From assembly GCA_038373885.1 (NCBI GenBank), contig JAWZYV010000729.1:1-64000 (forward strand): DNA of 64,000 nucleotides. Direction: 5' to 3'. Shown one piece after another: positions 44,626 through 55,610 of the stretch (its first letter is position 1; every line of letters begins with the position of its first letter). The notes under the pieces were generated by a model. That model was not told the origin of the DNA. It searched no databases and was given only the letters and a program-made list of their open reading frames with translations. Position numbers and translations under genes: made by a program. Origin of the DNA: Cheiracanthium punctorium. Lineage: Eukaryota > Arthropoda > Arachnida > Araneae > Cheiracanthiidae.

Positions 44626-47103
44626 TTTGTTTTGTGTTTTTATGTAGTTTGTATTGTATTTTTTAAATTTATTTTTAATGTACATTTGGAATGTGTTATA
44701 TTATAGACAATTTCCAAAACTCTCAATTCTGCCCGAAAAAGTGTGTTATCTCAAACCTGCCAGCTGCTCCGGTTCTTCCGGAGCAACTCCTTAAATCTGT
44801 TACTACTCCGGACACTCCACAAATCACAACTTTTCTCCAGATAATAGCCAACCTTGGAGTTGAACTTAAAAAGAGAGAGAGGGAGAGAAATGTATGAAAA
44901 ACATATAAACATGTTTATTGTAAGGGTAAAAAAGAAAGAAAAAAAGATCCATTGCCGTACAGGTTTAAAAGTAGGAGTTAAGTGACTTCAGTATTCTTAT
45001 TTACTTTATGTTAGTTACATTGATTTTTTTTTTTTTTTTTTTTTTTATGTTTTTAAATATATAAGATCAACTGAACTCCATTTTTAAGGATCTAGTGTTG
45101 TAAATATATCTTAAAATTAAGGATTAATATTTTTATGTTAATTATTATGATTATAGTTAATTATTAATGCATTATTCGGTTAATTTTTAAATACCGTTTA
45201 TCGTGAATAAGTTAAAACCTTTTTAAAAATTGAGTCACGACCTGCTCCTGAAGACTTTTTAATACTCCAGATATTTTCCTAAGTCGCTGCTGATAAATGT
45301 TTTTATATGTTGGCAGGTATGTTATCTGAATTCCTTGGGTAATAACATTCTGCACTGCAGTTCTGGAAATAAGAAGGGAAAGATTGAATCCATTTATATC
45401 CAAATTCTCTGATAAAAAGCAACTCATAAAGAATTAAAATTTTTCATTTAAAAAGTTTTTCAGTCTTCACATGTACTGATATTGTTTGCTAAATGCCACA
45501 ATATGCAAAAATCTTTAATACATCCTCACAAATATAAAAATGCTAAGTGTTTAAAAAAATGCTGATTTGAACTGGAGAAATATATAGATTTTATATTTTA
45601 GGTTCATTTTATTTATTGTGATTTTCATTAAAACTTTTCTTCCATAAGCAATAATTAAAACTTCAAATTTCATGGTAAAAGCTACCGTAACATTTAGAGG
45701 GAGGAGGGAGTAGACTATTTTTGTTATTTATTAAATAATTGATATCAAAAGCCTTCAAATAGATTAATTTCACGGTTTACTTTATCTGGAAACAAACTTT
45801 TTTTCCTGATAGATTTGAAAATTGCATGCGATTTCCAGTTCGTAAAAAAAATGTAATTCATTTTCAAAATGAAAATTTTCATATTTGTGGTGGATCAAAG
45901 ACATGTTTTAGGCTGCACGAATGTAAGCTGCAAGCCGTGCTTTGGAGACAGCCTTGTTATAAGTCATTAGGATTATTGACAGTCTTTATCAAATGATCTT
46001 TGTTTAGACAAATATATTTTTTAAAGTATATAAATGAAGACATTTTGCTGATGAAACGTTCATGTTTTTGTGAAAATTTTCTCATCTGGAACTAAAAGAC
46101 TTTTATAGCTACTTTTTGATTGAAAAATTTTGCTGTGGTGAATTTTAATGCTTAAAATTTAGTTATTTGCACCATTTTTTTTTTTTTTTTAATAAAGCCA
46201 TTTGGGTCTACATGATACATGCATGCACTGTCTGAAAATTTTCTTAGTGGCATTATTTCAGTGCAAAATTTGGCTTCTTATGCCTTTCCCTAAATCAGAA
46301 TATTTGTAACTGTCAAGTTTAGCAAAAAAAAAATATGCTTTTTTGTGGAATATTTATTTTTGTTTTCTGGGCATTTATGTATAAAAGCATTCATTATTAT
46401 TCCATTTGAAATTAGACTAGTGCTTCTAGAAATAGAATAATTGACAATTAGAGATGAGGTTTGATTTGGTGTGAAATATTTTAATTTTATAGCTAACCTA
46501 AAGTTTCACACACACAGAACAACATATTACAGTTCTACATATCTGATTTGAGAGATGAGTGAATTTTTATTTTTTAGAAAGGAACTGGATTTCTTAAAGT
46601 AAATAACATGCTTTTTATGGGTAAAATATTGAAATTTTTTCTGAAGAAATTCATTTTTCTCTTCTTTTATTCTAGAAAAGAGCATTTTGTAAATACGAAA
46701 TTTGAGCTTATTATTATTATTAATGTGTAAAAAGTTTTTAGAATACAAATATAAATGACCCATACTCAATAATTTGTAACTACTATAGTTTATAGAGATT
46801 TAATATGATTTTAATTGAAACCAAAAATGCACTTGCAGAAAATTTCTAGTTTTCGTTGCTCTATATTATAAATTAAGGGTTAATTATTCATGTGGTACTT
46901 CTTATCACACTACTTTTACACTGTCAAAAAATCCTTTTTTTTTTATTTATATGTGACTTCGATTTATATAAATATAAAGTGCATATAACTTTACAGATAT
47001 TTTCTCTGAATAAGAGGTTCTCTTTGATTTTTCTATTCGAATACAGGAAAGTATTTTCTGGCTAAATTTTTTATTTTGTGATTGTGCCATTATATATTAA
47101 GTA
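44626..47103. other. No gene recognised between two convergent genes
   Basis: AT-rich, with an oligo-T tract at about 45027-45047 and another near 46176. No transposon ends were recognised, so the repeat-poor zone continues here. Confidence 0.35.
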
Positions 47104-47708
47104 CACTCAACTCCGGTTATAGTCTACCTCTGGGGACTGGCAAATTTCGTTCATTATATGTTAAACAAGGAACCTTATACAGAACTAGAAAATAGCATTT
47201 TATACACTAAATGTTTATTAAGTAAATTAAATATAATTGATCGCATTTATGGTTCTAGAACTATTTGTTAAGTGAAATGAGCACAATTAATTACATTTAT
47301 GGAAATAACGTACATTCCATTCAATTGGCAAAAGGTGCTGTTGCTTTTAACCTGTGATATTGCATTGAGAATGGAAAATGAAATCTTACAAGATCAAGAG
47401 CGAAATTGTGGCTTTTGGTTCACTTTCAAAATTACCCTGCTTTTGTTAATGAATACTTTTAAAGACTAGAATGCCTTACAGCAATGAAAAAAAAAATATG
47501 ACCCCCCCTCTTGCCCCTTGTTTAGCATAAGTACGTTATCCTAGACCCTTGCAATTCACAGCATTTTAAACATCACCTGTGTCATCCAGAAATTATTTAT
47601 TTCACTATAAGTCATGGTTCACTAAAAAAACCGAAAAATGCTATGCACGTTTCTAACGTATGTGAATTGGGACTAATAATATCGGCTCACTATATCTGGA
47701 GTTGACTG
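47104..47708. mobile_element. pogo/Tigger-like element, non-autonomous (605 bp)
   Basis: Left end CACTCAACTCCGGTTATAGT, inverted right end CAGTCAACTCCAGATATAGT. TA flanks both (47102-47103 and 47709-47710). No transposase frame. Confidence 0.7.
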
Positions 47709-48190
47709 TATGTTATTTAAAAAAAAAGTTGCAGTATGTCTTCTTTGTAATAATGGGGAGATGAACCATTCACAGTTTTCAAAGAGAACTATGAATTTTC
47801 GTAACCTAGGAGTCCTGAAATTACTTAATTTACCATTGCACCGATGAATCATAAGTCTATTGTGAAAGTGCTTAATAAGGGTTCTTTATTTATACAAATG
47901 GTGTATGATACTCCAGTTACAAGATATGGTATATGATACTACAGTGACAAGATATGTTCTGCATATCTCACTTCCATGGAAACATTTTTATGCAGATTTA
48001 TGACTGACCCCTACAAATATATTTCTGTGTTTTCATATGCAGAAATAAAAACGTAGCGCGATAGCTACTAGGTACATAAATTTTGACATTTTTGCTCCCT
48101 GAGTTATTACATCGTTGCATTGCCATTATTTAAAAAAAATTCACTACTGATTTTTAAAGAACAAACACCATGAATTAAAGTCTGGATGAA

Positions 48191-48196
48191 TTTATT
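48191..48196 (-). terminator. Candidate polyadenylation signal for the NME5-like gene
   Basis: AATAAA on the minus strand about 140 bases beyond the stop codon of the NME5-like gene. Confidence 0.45.
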
Positions 48197-48336
48197 GTAC
48201 TTGGCTTGCTAAAACAACTAACTTGAGCTGTGCTGTTTTTAGTCCAAAACAAGTCAGTGATGTTTTTCCTTTTCTTTTTTTAATTTAAGAAAATATTTTA
48301 AATGCATCTTTTATATATTTTTTTTCCTTATAAAAT

Positions 48337-49053
48337 TTAAGATTTCGAGTTAGGATTATTTGCAAGCAACCAGTCTGCCAGCCACACTAACGGATTGTCC
48401 GGCTTCTGCCGGCACAACTGGATCAGCCCTTTCAAAAGTATTGGATTCACAGTTTTGGACAAGTACTCTCCCGACGTGCCTATTTTGCATTCCATGTCGA
48501 ATTTCGATCCGGGAAAGAAAAATTTGATGTCTCTCTCCGCTCTGGTGGCAGTCTCGCTGCCGTATACGGCGTTCCGGAGCGTTGTCTCACCGCCGTACCT
48601 CGCCCTGATGCTCTCTGGATGGGTCTCCCGAGCGATCTTGGGATTTTCGGGCCCCATCAGCCTCAGCAGCTTCGACACGGCCCCGCGGCCTGCCAGCACA
48701 AAAATTTCGACCGGCCCACTCGTCATGAAGTCCACGTATTCCTCGATCTTGGAGCTCTTGTCGTCGAGTTCAGCAGCCTCGGTGATGTTGATGAGGGGAA
48801 CTTCCTGCCCCCTTTGGCTCGATCTTATCAGGTCCTCGTACAGCTTGAAGTACCTCGCGCTGTCCTCGTCCTGGATGGACTGGATGTAGAAGTCCCTCGC
48901 CTGTTCCGGTTTGAGGTAGGTCCGCCTCCTGTTCAGGATGAAGAGGCCCGTCTTTTCGATCGCGTTCTCGATGGCTTTGGATTTGGAAATGGCGTTCGGT
49001 TTGATCAATGCCAGGGTCCTTTCGAATTCCTGGGCCGTGGAAGGCGCTTCCAT
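48337..49053 (-). CDS. NME5: NME5-like protein: NDP kinase domain plus DPY-30 motif (238 aa)
   Basis: Homologue of nucleoside diphosphate kinase homolog 5, a protein of motile cilia and sperm flagella (radial spokes). Residues about 11-180 form the NDK domain: RTLALIKPNAI, THPESIRARYG, TTLRNAVYGSE and AERDIKFFFP. Residues about 196-236 form the DPY-30 dimerisation motif (LLKGLIQLCRQKP...PLVWLADWLLANNP), as in NME5. The start at 49053 follows an in-frame stop at 49081-49083. The catalytic-histidine position of active NDP kinases is tyrosine here (Y164, codon TAC at 48564-48562), while K18 is kept, so phosphotransfer activity is doubtful. Residues about 60-100 are an insertion of some 35 residues absent from human NME5 (212 aa). 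The coding region has no intron and is far richer in GC than its surroundings. Possibly a retrocopy; the frame is intact. Confidence 0.92.
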   Translation of the reverse strand: MEAPSTAQEFERTLALIKPNAISKSKAIENAIEKTGLFILNRRRTYLKPEQARDFYIQSIQDEDSARYFKLYEDLIRSSQRGQEVPLINITEAAELDDKSSKIEEYVDFMTSGPVEIFVLAGRGAVSKLLRLMGPENPKIARETHPESIRARYGGETTLRNAVYGSETATRAERDIKFFFPGSKFDMECKIGTSGEYLSKTVNPILLKGLIQLCRQKPDNPLVWLADWLLANNPNSKS

Positions 49054-49149
49054 ATTTCCGTCGTGGGCCCCCTTTTGTGTTTAGGGATATGTTTCTCTGT
49101 CTCAAAATTGGATTAGATTTTTCGAAATTTCGTGATGAAAGTTGCGCAC
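49054..49149 (-). other. 5' UTR part of the NME5-like exon, with splice acceptor
   Basis: Just upstream of the ATG on the minus strand, TTCTTTTTCAG ends at 49150, followed by GTGCGCAAC. This is a good 3' splice site, so a further untranslated exon should lie at higher coordinates. It was not located. Confidence 0.5.
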
Positions 49150-49261
49150 CTGAAAAAGAATAGCTTATTAGGTCTGCATCAAACTTGGATTTTTCGCCTT
49201 ATGTACCAGCATTTGTGATTTGACGAAACTTCAAAAAGTTTAATCCTCGAATAAAGTAAAG

Positions 49262-49694
49262 CAGTGGCGCACCCAGGATTTTAGTTTAGGGGGGGGGGGC
49301 TGAGCTACAAATACTGCTGAACTCGGTTATATTCGATTAGTTACAAGTTAGATCTCGATTAGTTACAACTCTTCTTATAACGTCAAAATATTTGATACCA
49401 CTACACTGTCCCATAGAACACAAGCAATGCTACTCGTTATAGAGTCATAAATAATTATCTGATCTTTTCAGTGACGTTATAACCGAGTTTAACAGTGTTT
49501 CACTAACTAACTAAGCATTTATTTAAAAACTTTTTTAATAAATGTCTTTTTTTGGTCAGAAATAATTTGAAGCCAATTAAAAGAAAGAAAAATCATTTCA
49601 TTAGCGACAATTTTCGGTTTTTAAAGCTTTTCACTTCTTTCTACCTTTAGAGGGGGCTTCAGCCCCCATAGTCCCCTCTGTGGGTGCACATATG
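49262..49694. mobile_element. hAT-type MITE, 433 bp
   Basis: Left end CAGTGGCGCACCC followed by a G-run, inverted right end CATATGTGCACCC preceded by CCCCTCTG. Flanks AAGTAAAG and AGGTAAAG agree at 7 of 8. It sits 110 bp upstream of the NME5-like acceptor site. Confidence 0.78.
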
Positions 49695-50021
49695 AGGTAA
49701 AGAACCCGACAATGACGTGTGGTGCACCCGGAATTTGCATTATAAAATAAGCATTTATTTTTAAACATACTCTATCGTAAAATTTTGAAACAAATATTTC
49801 GAAAAAGAACTACTTGTCTGAAACCAAGCTAAATCTTGATATGCAAGCCATAACTGTGATAATGTTTTTTTTTTTTGTTTGTTTGTTTTTTGTTTTACCT
49901 CGTCATAAAGGCCGAGACCCGAAAGTAAAGTAATTTGGATATTGGTTCTACGAGTTCAATTGTTTTAGCTCTTTTTTCTACCACACAGTGTTTTTACCCT
50001 CGGTTACTATTTTATTTATAA

Positions 50022-50673
50022 CTAGCTGAAGTACCCGTCCTTTTTAAGGGAGGTTGCGAGGATTTTTCTAACTGAAGTTTATTCGATCGGAGCAGAATTT
50101 TTAAAGGCCATAACCTAAACTTTAAAATGTTAAACTCCTCTTTGCTTTGTAGAAATTTGCTTCTTGAGATGATTTAGAGCTTCACGCTAAAAAATAAAGA
50201 CAATTTTTTAGATCCCAGAAGAAAAAATCCGTTCAAGAAAGAAAATGGAAACTGGAAATTGATATCCTGCATACGATATTTTGAACTACAGAAAGAATAA
50301 GTACTTTCTCGTTTTCTTTCTTTTTTTTTTCACACTGAAAAAGTACAGCGAATTCAAATGAGATTTTGCGGAATTTGTCTACCAGTGACATAACTCTTGT
50401 GTCAAATATTGCATTATTGCAACCATAAATGGATTTATCATGTCTTTTTAAACTCGTAGTATCAAAATAATGTCAATCTTACTTACGATATCTAACATTT
50501 TTACTCTAACGGATCATTTTATTTATTTTTTAACTTTTTAAAGGTTCTGTTTTTTAAGAGGAAAATCGCTAGAATCCGGGAATTGGGTGGATTTTCAGAT
50601 TTCAAACCGAACAGTCAAGTCGTTTAGGAGTAAATGTTGCGCATATACACTGATATACATTAATTTTTATAGA
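50022..50673 (-). mobile_element. Non-autonomous Helitron-like element, minus orientation
   Basis: On the minus strand it starts TCTATAAAAATTAATG, passes ACTTGACTGTTCGGTTTG, and ends GACGGGTACTTCAGCTAG before T. These are the same terminal words as at 18154 and 28851. Length 652 bp, no coding frame. Confidence 0.5.
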
Positions 50674-50718
50674 CGGACAAATTACATACTTTTGACTATG
50701 GACAAATTTATCCCTTTG

Positions 50719-51171
50719 CAGGTGTCCACCGGTGACTAAAAAGGCGACTTTTGCTGCTAATTTAAAGATTGGGCGACTTTTTTAATCAAAAAATGGCATT
50801 TTCATACTCTTTTCAAGTATCAAAGAGTATGAAAATTACTGAACATTAATAAAATATTATTTATGAATTATTATTTACGTTACCTGTGTACTTTTTAAGA
50901 CACAGTGCACTTGTACCTTACTCCAGGCGACTCATTTGAAAATCAGACTTCGGGTTTTGTCAACTCCCCTTCTTTTCAAATTTGCTATTGGTCGTTCATC
51001 AAACACACATTGTAATCTATTTTTTTAACTGTGCTATAAAAATAAATGTACTATGTGATCTGTTGATATAACGCATGAAGTTTTTTAATTTATCATTTTA
51101 TTATCATTACTTTTTAAATAAAGCTAAAGGACATACGTTTATTTCTTAACTACAAAAACATGCAAAAATGG
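50719..51171. mobile_element. CAGGGTGTCCACC MITE, partial copy with internal insertion
   Basis: Aligns with 38347-38816 over most of its length, but the right end is missing and about 95 extra bases lie between 50817 and 50912. The insertion contains a 15-bp exact inverted copy of adjacent sequence (50798-50812 and 50822-50836). Confidence 0.6.
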
Positions 51172-51545
51172 TACCATTTATGCCTTGACACTCTGCGGCC
51201 TTTGCGTCAAATTCTAACATCGACAATGTAAAGAAAATTTCATAAACATTATTTTATGACTGTTTGTTTTGACATTCAAAATTCTGACTATTTTTCAATT
51301 TAATTTTAATTAAAACTTGTACCTTTTGAACTTCGCGATCACGAAGCATGAGAATACCGATAGATTAAGCCAGTAACTTATTAAATTTTTATTAAAATTA
51401 ATTTTTTTATCACAGAGCATCCTATTGTCACGTAATTGCCAAGTTCAAAAGGTCCAAGCTTTGAATAGGTTGGGTTGTGACAAACATTAATAAAATATTA
51501 TTTATGAATTATTATTTACGTTACCTGTGTATACTTTTTAAGACA
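50842..51545 (+). repeat. Direct repeat pair, about 61 bp
   Basis: The sequence from AACATTAATAAAATATTATT to CTTTTTAAGACA occurs at 50842-50902 and again at 51483-51545. The two differ by one extra TA in the second copy. Confidence 0.8.
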
Positions 51546-51630
51546 ATTATTGAATCCTTCGTATTGACAGTTTTTTAAATGATCATGAAATAAATTATCC
51601 GGAAATAATTAGTCGACTACAATAAAAAAA

Positions 51631-52186
51631 GGAGGTGCACAACAAAATAAATAAAATTCTTAAATGGAAAATTTCAACTTTCTACGGCTAATCGTTTTCG
51701 ATTTATGAAAATTAGATACGTACATGCAGATACCACCGCAAAACTAGTCAAAATGAATTCACGGTCTGCCGAGGTAATTTTAAAAATACAGTATACGCTT
51801 GATAATCTCGCGATTGATTAGTCCGGCACATTTAATTATCCGGCACTCTTGGGGAACACATGTCATGTCTTGTAGTAAGCACGCCCTCTCTTATACTTCC
51901 CTCCCCCTTTCTTCATTGTTGTCTAGTAACCTAATATACTTTGTGGTGTATTTATCGAGTGTACTACAATGTCGACTAAACGAAAGCACGTGATTTTGTG
52001 TCAGAAAAAAAAAAGAGATCTTGATAATCCATAATTTTTCAATAATTTGGCGGTTGCCTTGTCCCATGCATGTCCGATTATCAAGATTTTACTCTATTCA
52101 AAATCGATTTTTCTGTCAAAGTTTTGCTACCGACATTTTTTGTCAATTACAGCAGTTCCTTTACTTCCTACAAGGAAGTATAAAAA
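51631..52186 (-). repeat. 173-bp-monomer family, copy IV, interrupted
   Basis: Contains inverted monomer phrases (GGAGGTGCACAAC, AATTTCAACTTTCTACGGCTAAT) and ends in the palindrome TACTTCCT-AC-AAGGAAGTA at 52162-52180. Only one partial monomer remains. A Tigger-like MITE is inserted at 51788-52094. Confidence 0.6.
51788..52094. mobile_element. pogo/Tigger-like MITE (307 bp)
   Basis: Left end CAGTATACGCTTGATAATCT, inverted right end GAGTAAAATCTTGATAATCG. TA flanks at 51786-51787 and 52095-52096. The GATAATC word at both ends is typical of Tigger ends. No transposase. Confidence 0.78.
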
Positions 52187-52397
52187 CCGTGATTTAAATA
52201 AATTATGTCTTGAATTAAAATCAAATTTGTCGAAAATTTTAAAACTATTCAAAAATTTTCGACAGTAAATTAAGTAAATGGTTACCAAGACAAAAGTTTA
52301 ACCAGCAATTCTTCCTTGAAAGGTTAATCATATCTTTTTGGTGTATCATAATAGCTGCACCTTTTTGATAAGCGCCATGAAACAGCGATCCAGACGA

Positions 52398-52560
52398 ATT
52401 AATGTAGTTTTGTGGGTGGGGGTGGCTAGTTGAAATTTATGGCCTTTTTATCAGAGTAAAATAGGATCTCTTACATTTTTCATGTAATTCCTTTTTCACG
52501 GGAGAGGGAGCCATCGCCCCCCTGCCCCTAACCTTCCTTTGTAGTTTGACTTCAGAATAC
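52398..52560. mobile_element. Decayed relative of the next MITE
   Basis: Shares AATTAATGTAG.TTTGT, GGGGGTGGCTAGTT and GTAAAATAGGATCT with the element at 52563-52745 but has lost clear ends. The two lie head to tail. Confidence 0.45.
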
Positions 52561-52562
52561 AA

Positions 52563-52745
52563 CAGTGGCGGATTAATGTAAGTTTGTCGGGAAGGGGGGG
52601 CGCGATTAGTTTGTCGGTGGGGGCGGTTAGTTAGAAGATTGACATATACACCCATTTTATGGAAGTAAAATAGGATCTTTTACATTAATTTCTTTACTCT
52701 CGGGGAACGTTCGCCCCCTCCGCCCCCCACTTTAATCCGCCCTTG
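52563..52745. mobile_element. hAT-type MITE, 183 bp, perfect 8-bp target duplication
   Basis: Left end CAGTGGCGGATTAATG, inverted right end CAAGGGCGGATTAAAG. GAATACAA flanks both sides exactly (52555-52562 and 52746-52753). It has a G-run near the left and a C-run near the right end. Confidence 0.87.
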
Positions 52746-53135
52746 GAATACAATGGGGCAATTGTGAAAAGAAAGACCCTTTTTTTTAGCTACATTTTGG
52801 TTTTTATTAGAGCTTCCTAAAACATACAAATTTGTAGCAATTAAACAAAATGACCAGAAAATCAAATTTAAACCTCTTTATTATGTAATTTCACTTAGAA
52901 GAAATTCACAAAAATCTTACTTTTCAAGGCAAGACTTGGATACAAAATTTCACCGAAATTAACCCTATATAGAACGAATATTTTGTTCAGACAAAAAGAA
53001 AATCTCGCGCAAATAGTAATGCAATGAAGCACAAAATAATACAAACCAATAAACTGATAAGACTTATTGAGCCTACAAATCGTTTAGTGACACTTAAAGG
53101 TTAGCTAGGCGTAAAATTTTTATTTCTCCGAACAT

Positions 53136-53290
53136 GTACTACTATGTAAGTAAAATATTGTAATCATGAAAAAATTCGAATTTGGGATTTTGATGTAGTT
53201 ACACGTTTTGAGGTCTTCTGAATTCATCTTCTTTCTTGTTACGTTTACTTCCTGCTACTGAAAACTGTATCAAAAGAAAAAAAAACAAAA
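53136..53290 (+). repeat. Fragment related to copy III of the 173-bp family
   Basis: GTACTACTATGTAAGTAAA, TATTGTAATCATG, AAAATTCGAAT and CACGTTTTGAGGTCTTCTG follow in the same order as at 20030-20120. No tandem monomers remain. Confidence 0.55.
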
Positions 53291-53387
53291 ACACTCTACA
53301 ACAAAAGTGTTATGGTGTATAGATATAGCACTATCAAGGCTCTACAAAAAGTCTTCGGGACAAGTCCGTAAATTATTGGTTATCATA

Positions 53388-54225
53388 CAGCGTGTCCCAA
53401 AAAGGTGGTAATGGGCTTTAATTCTTTATCTGTTAAGAGATAAGTGGTCAGTGTAAATTATAAGTGTTCAATATAAGAAAACCTTCCAAAGTAGCTCAAG
53501 CTAAAATAGCTAGTAGTAAGCTCAAGAGGAGGGCTAATGGGGCTCCGCTCGCCCGCCCCCCCCCCCATTAAGTTACCGGAAATAAGACTCCGGTAAGAAA
53601 AAAATCCTGCCGTTCATTTTCAAAAATTTGCACTTTTTTAATTTGTATACGACCCCCGTAGAAAAAAATTCCCTATTAGTAAAATGTGTCCCATAACACC
53701 AATGAGGTGATGTACCAAATTGAAGCCTTTCATCATACAACATCGCAGAGATATCTTTAAAGAACAATGATCGGGGACTATACTTGATTTTGAATATAAA
53801 CGTTTATTGCTAGATTGGAAAAAAAAATGATTTTCTTCCGTAATTTCTGTACGACCCCAGAAATGCGATCATTCGACGTGATTTTTTTTCCCTTTTGAGA
53901 ACCATTGAAAAGTGGTTTAAGTCAGCGTTATATTTATCTTCCTATCTCTGACACTCTTTAAGGTATAATTCTCGAGTTTTATACCTCACCTCATTCGTGT
54001 ATGGGACACATTTTACTAATTGGGAATTGTTTTGTACAGGGGGGGGGTCATATATAAATTTAAAAAGGGTAACTTTTTAAAAATTAACGAGAGGAATTTT
54101 TTCTAAACATAGTCCTTTTCCCCACTTTATTTTGGAACATTTTTTTTTTCCAATTTACATTGCCCACTTTTCTGTTATAGATACAGAATTTAAGCTCGGC
54201 GTTACCCCTTTTCTGGAACACCCTG
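53388..54225. mobile_element. Long-TIR fold-back element in a TA site (838 bp)
   Basis: Left end CAGCGTGTCCCAAAAAGGTG, inverted right end CAGGGTGTTCCAGAAAAGGG. TA at 53386-53387 and 54226-54227. Inner blocks also mirror each other: AGTAAAATGTGTCCCATA near 53680 and its complement near 54005. The element is therefore an imperfect palindrome over most of its length. No coding frame. Confidence 0.72.
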
Positions 54226-54929
54226 TATAAGAAAATTCGTTCCCAGTTACCTCAACTGACACTATATGCTTTTAAAGTCGTTACTTTTTAGGGGATTCTG
54301 TTCCGTATTTAACTAATCGGCTAAAAAAGTGGTAATGTAAAGTTGTTTTTACGTTACAACAAATTCAGAAAGTTGAATTCGCAAGAGGGAAGCTCGTTAA
54401 AGTTTAATGTCCCCTCATTTTCACCCACATCCCACCTCCTCACTTTTTTGTCGCAAAAGAGTAATATTGAATATTTTGTTCTGTGGTAAAAATTTGTTCC
54501 CGTATTCGGTCTTTGACAGCTCTTCTGGGATCATGCATTGCAAGAATTTTATTTAAAAAATAAATTTCTTATTTTGTTTAGTTTATCAAAATGGTTGGGA
54601 AAATGTGTGAATACCCTTTGTAATGCTCCAGAGAAAATGTGGTCGCTTTTACAACTTATGGTTGTGAAATGTTTTAAATTATTTGCCGAATAATTATTAA
54701 GTGATATTTTGATTATCATTAGATTGTTGTTTCAGTACGGTAATTTGGACTTTTCAGCAAGATAAATTCGGTGATCATTCATCCTTTCTTTTTTTTTTAT
54801 GGCGTAGTACTGTAAATGATTGTTTAACTTTTAATTGTGATAAGGAAGAGCTGCAATATGTTCGGTTCCATCGTTGCAGACTCATCAGTGGAGATTCCTT
54901 TTCTGTGTCTAGCGTTGCTTTCGTGCATT

Positions 54930-54961
<32 letters not shown>

Positions 54962-55182
54962 TGGCCTTTTACACCGTTATTCTGTTTTTTCAACAACGAG
55001 GGCCAATAAGTTAAAGCACGATGGAGTTGTACGACTAGGTCGCAAAGTACTCAATATTGGCCACATTCCTCTTACAGTTTGCTGTTATATAGTAAAAACT
55101 CCCTAAAGGCATGATTTATCTCTCTTGTTTACAATAACATTTAATTTTTAAGCTGTCAAACTGCTGTTATTTATTTCTTATA
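54226..55182. other. No gene recognised
   Basis: Contains an oligo-T tract of about 32 bases at 54929-54960. Nothing else could be supported. Confidence 0.35.
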
Positions 55183-55608
55183 CCCTCTAAAAAGATTATT
55201 AAAGTGCAAGCCGAATTCCCCTTTTTTGGATTTCATAAAGTTGAAAGATTATCCTCTAAAGTGATTATGTAATTCAAATTAAAGTACAACTTATTAAATT
55301 TCCTTCCAAATGTGTATTTTTGACAGTAGTTATTTAAAAAATCTATGCAGTAAATTTGACCGACACTGGAATGTTTTTTAGAGCGTGTGTGCTATTTTTA
55401 ATTAAATAAAGAATATATTTGAAAGCTTTTTAAAATTTATTAACAATGTGTCATTGTTTTGATGTCATATTGTTAAAAAATTTAAAAAGGAAATTTAATA
55501 AGTTGTACTTTAATTTGAATCACATAATCATTTTAGAGGATAGTCTTTTAGATTTATAAAATCAAAAAAGGGAAATTCGGCTTACACTCGAATAGTCTTT
55601 TTAGAGTG
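55183..55608. mobile_element. mariner-like MITE with about 125-bp inverted repeats (426 bp)
   Basis: Left end CCCTCTAAAAAGATTATT, inverted right end CACTCTAAAAAGACTATT. The arms stay alike for about 125 bp, including GCCGAATT(C/T)CCCTTTTTT and AAAGTACAACTTATTAAAT. TA flanks both ends. The centre is AT-rich without a frame. Confidence 0.78.
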
Positions 55609-55610
55609 TA

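Noticed and set aside
48395..49116. Plus-strand open frames of 164 and 165 codons and a minus-strand frame of 111 codons over the NME5-like gene
   Set aside because: They are shadows of the GC-rich NME5-like coding region in other frames. None has a recognisable domain.
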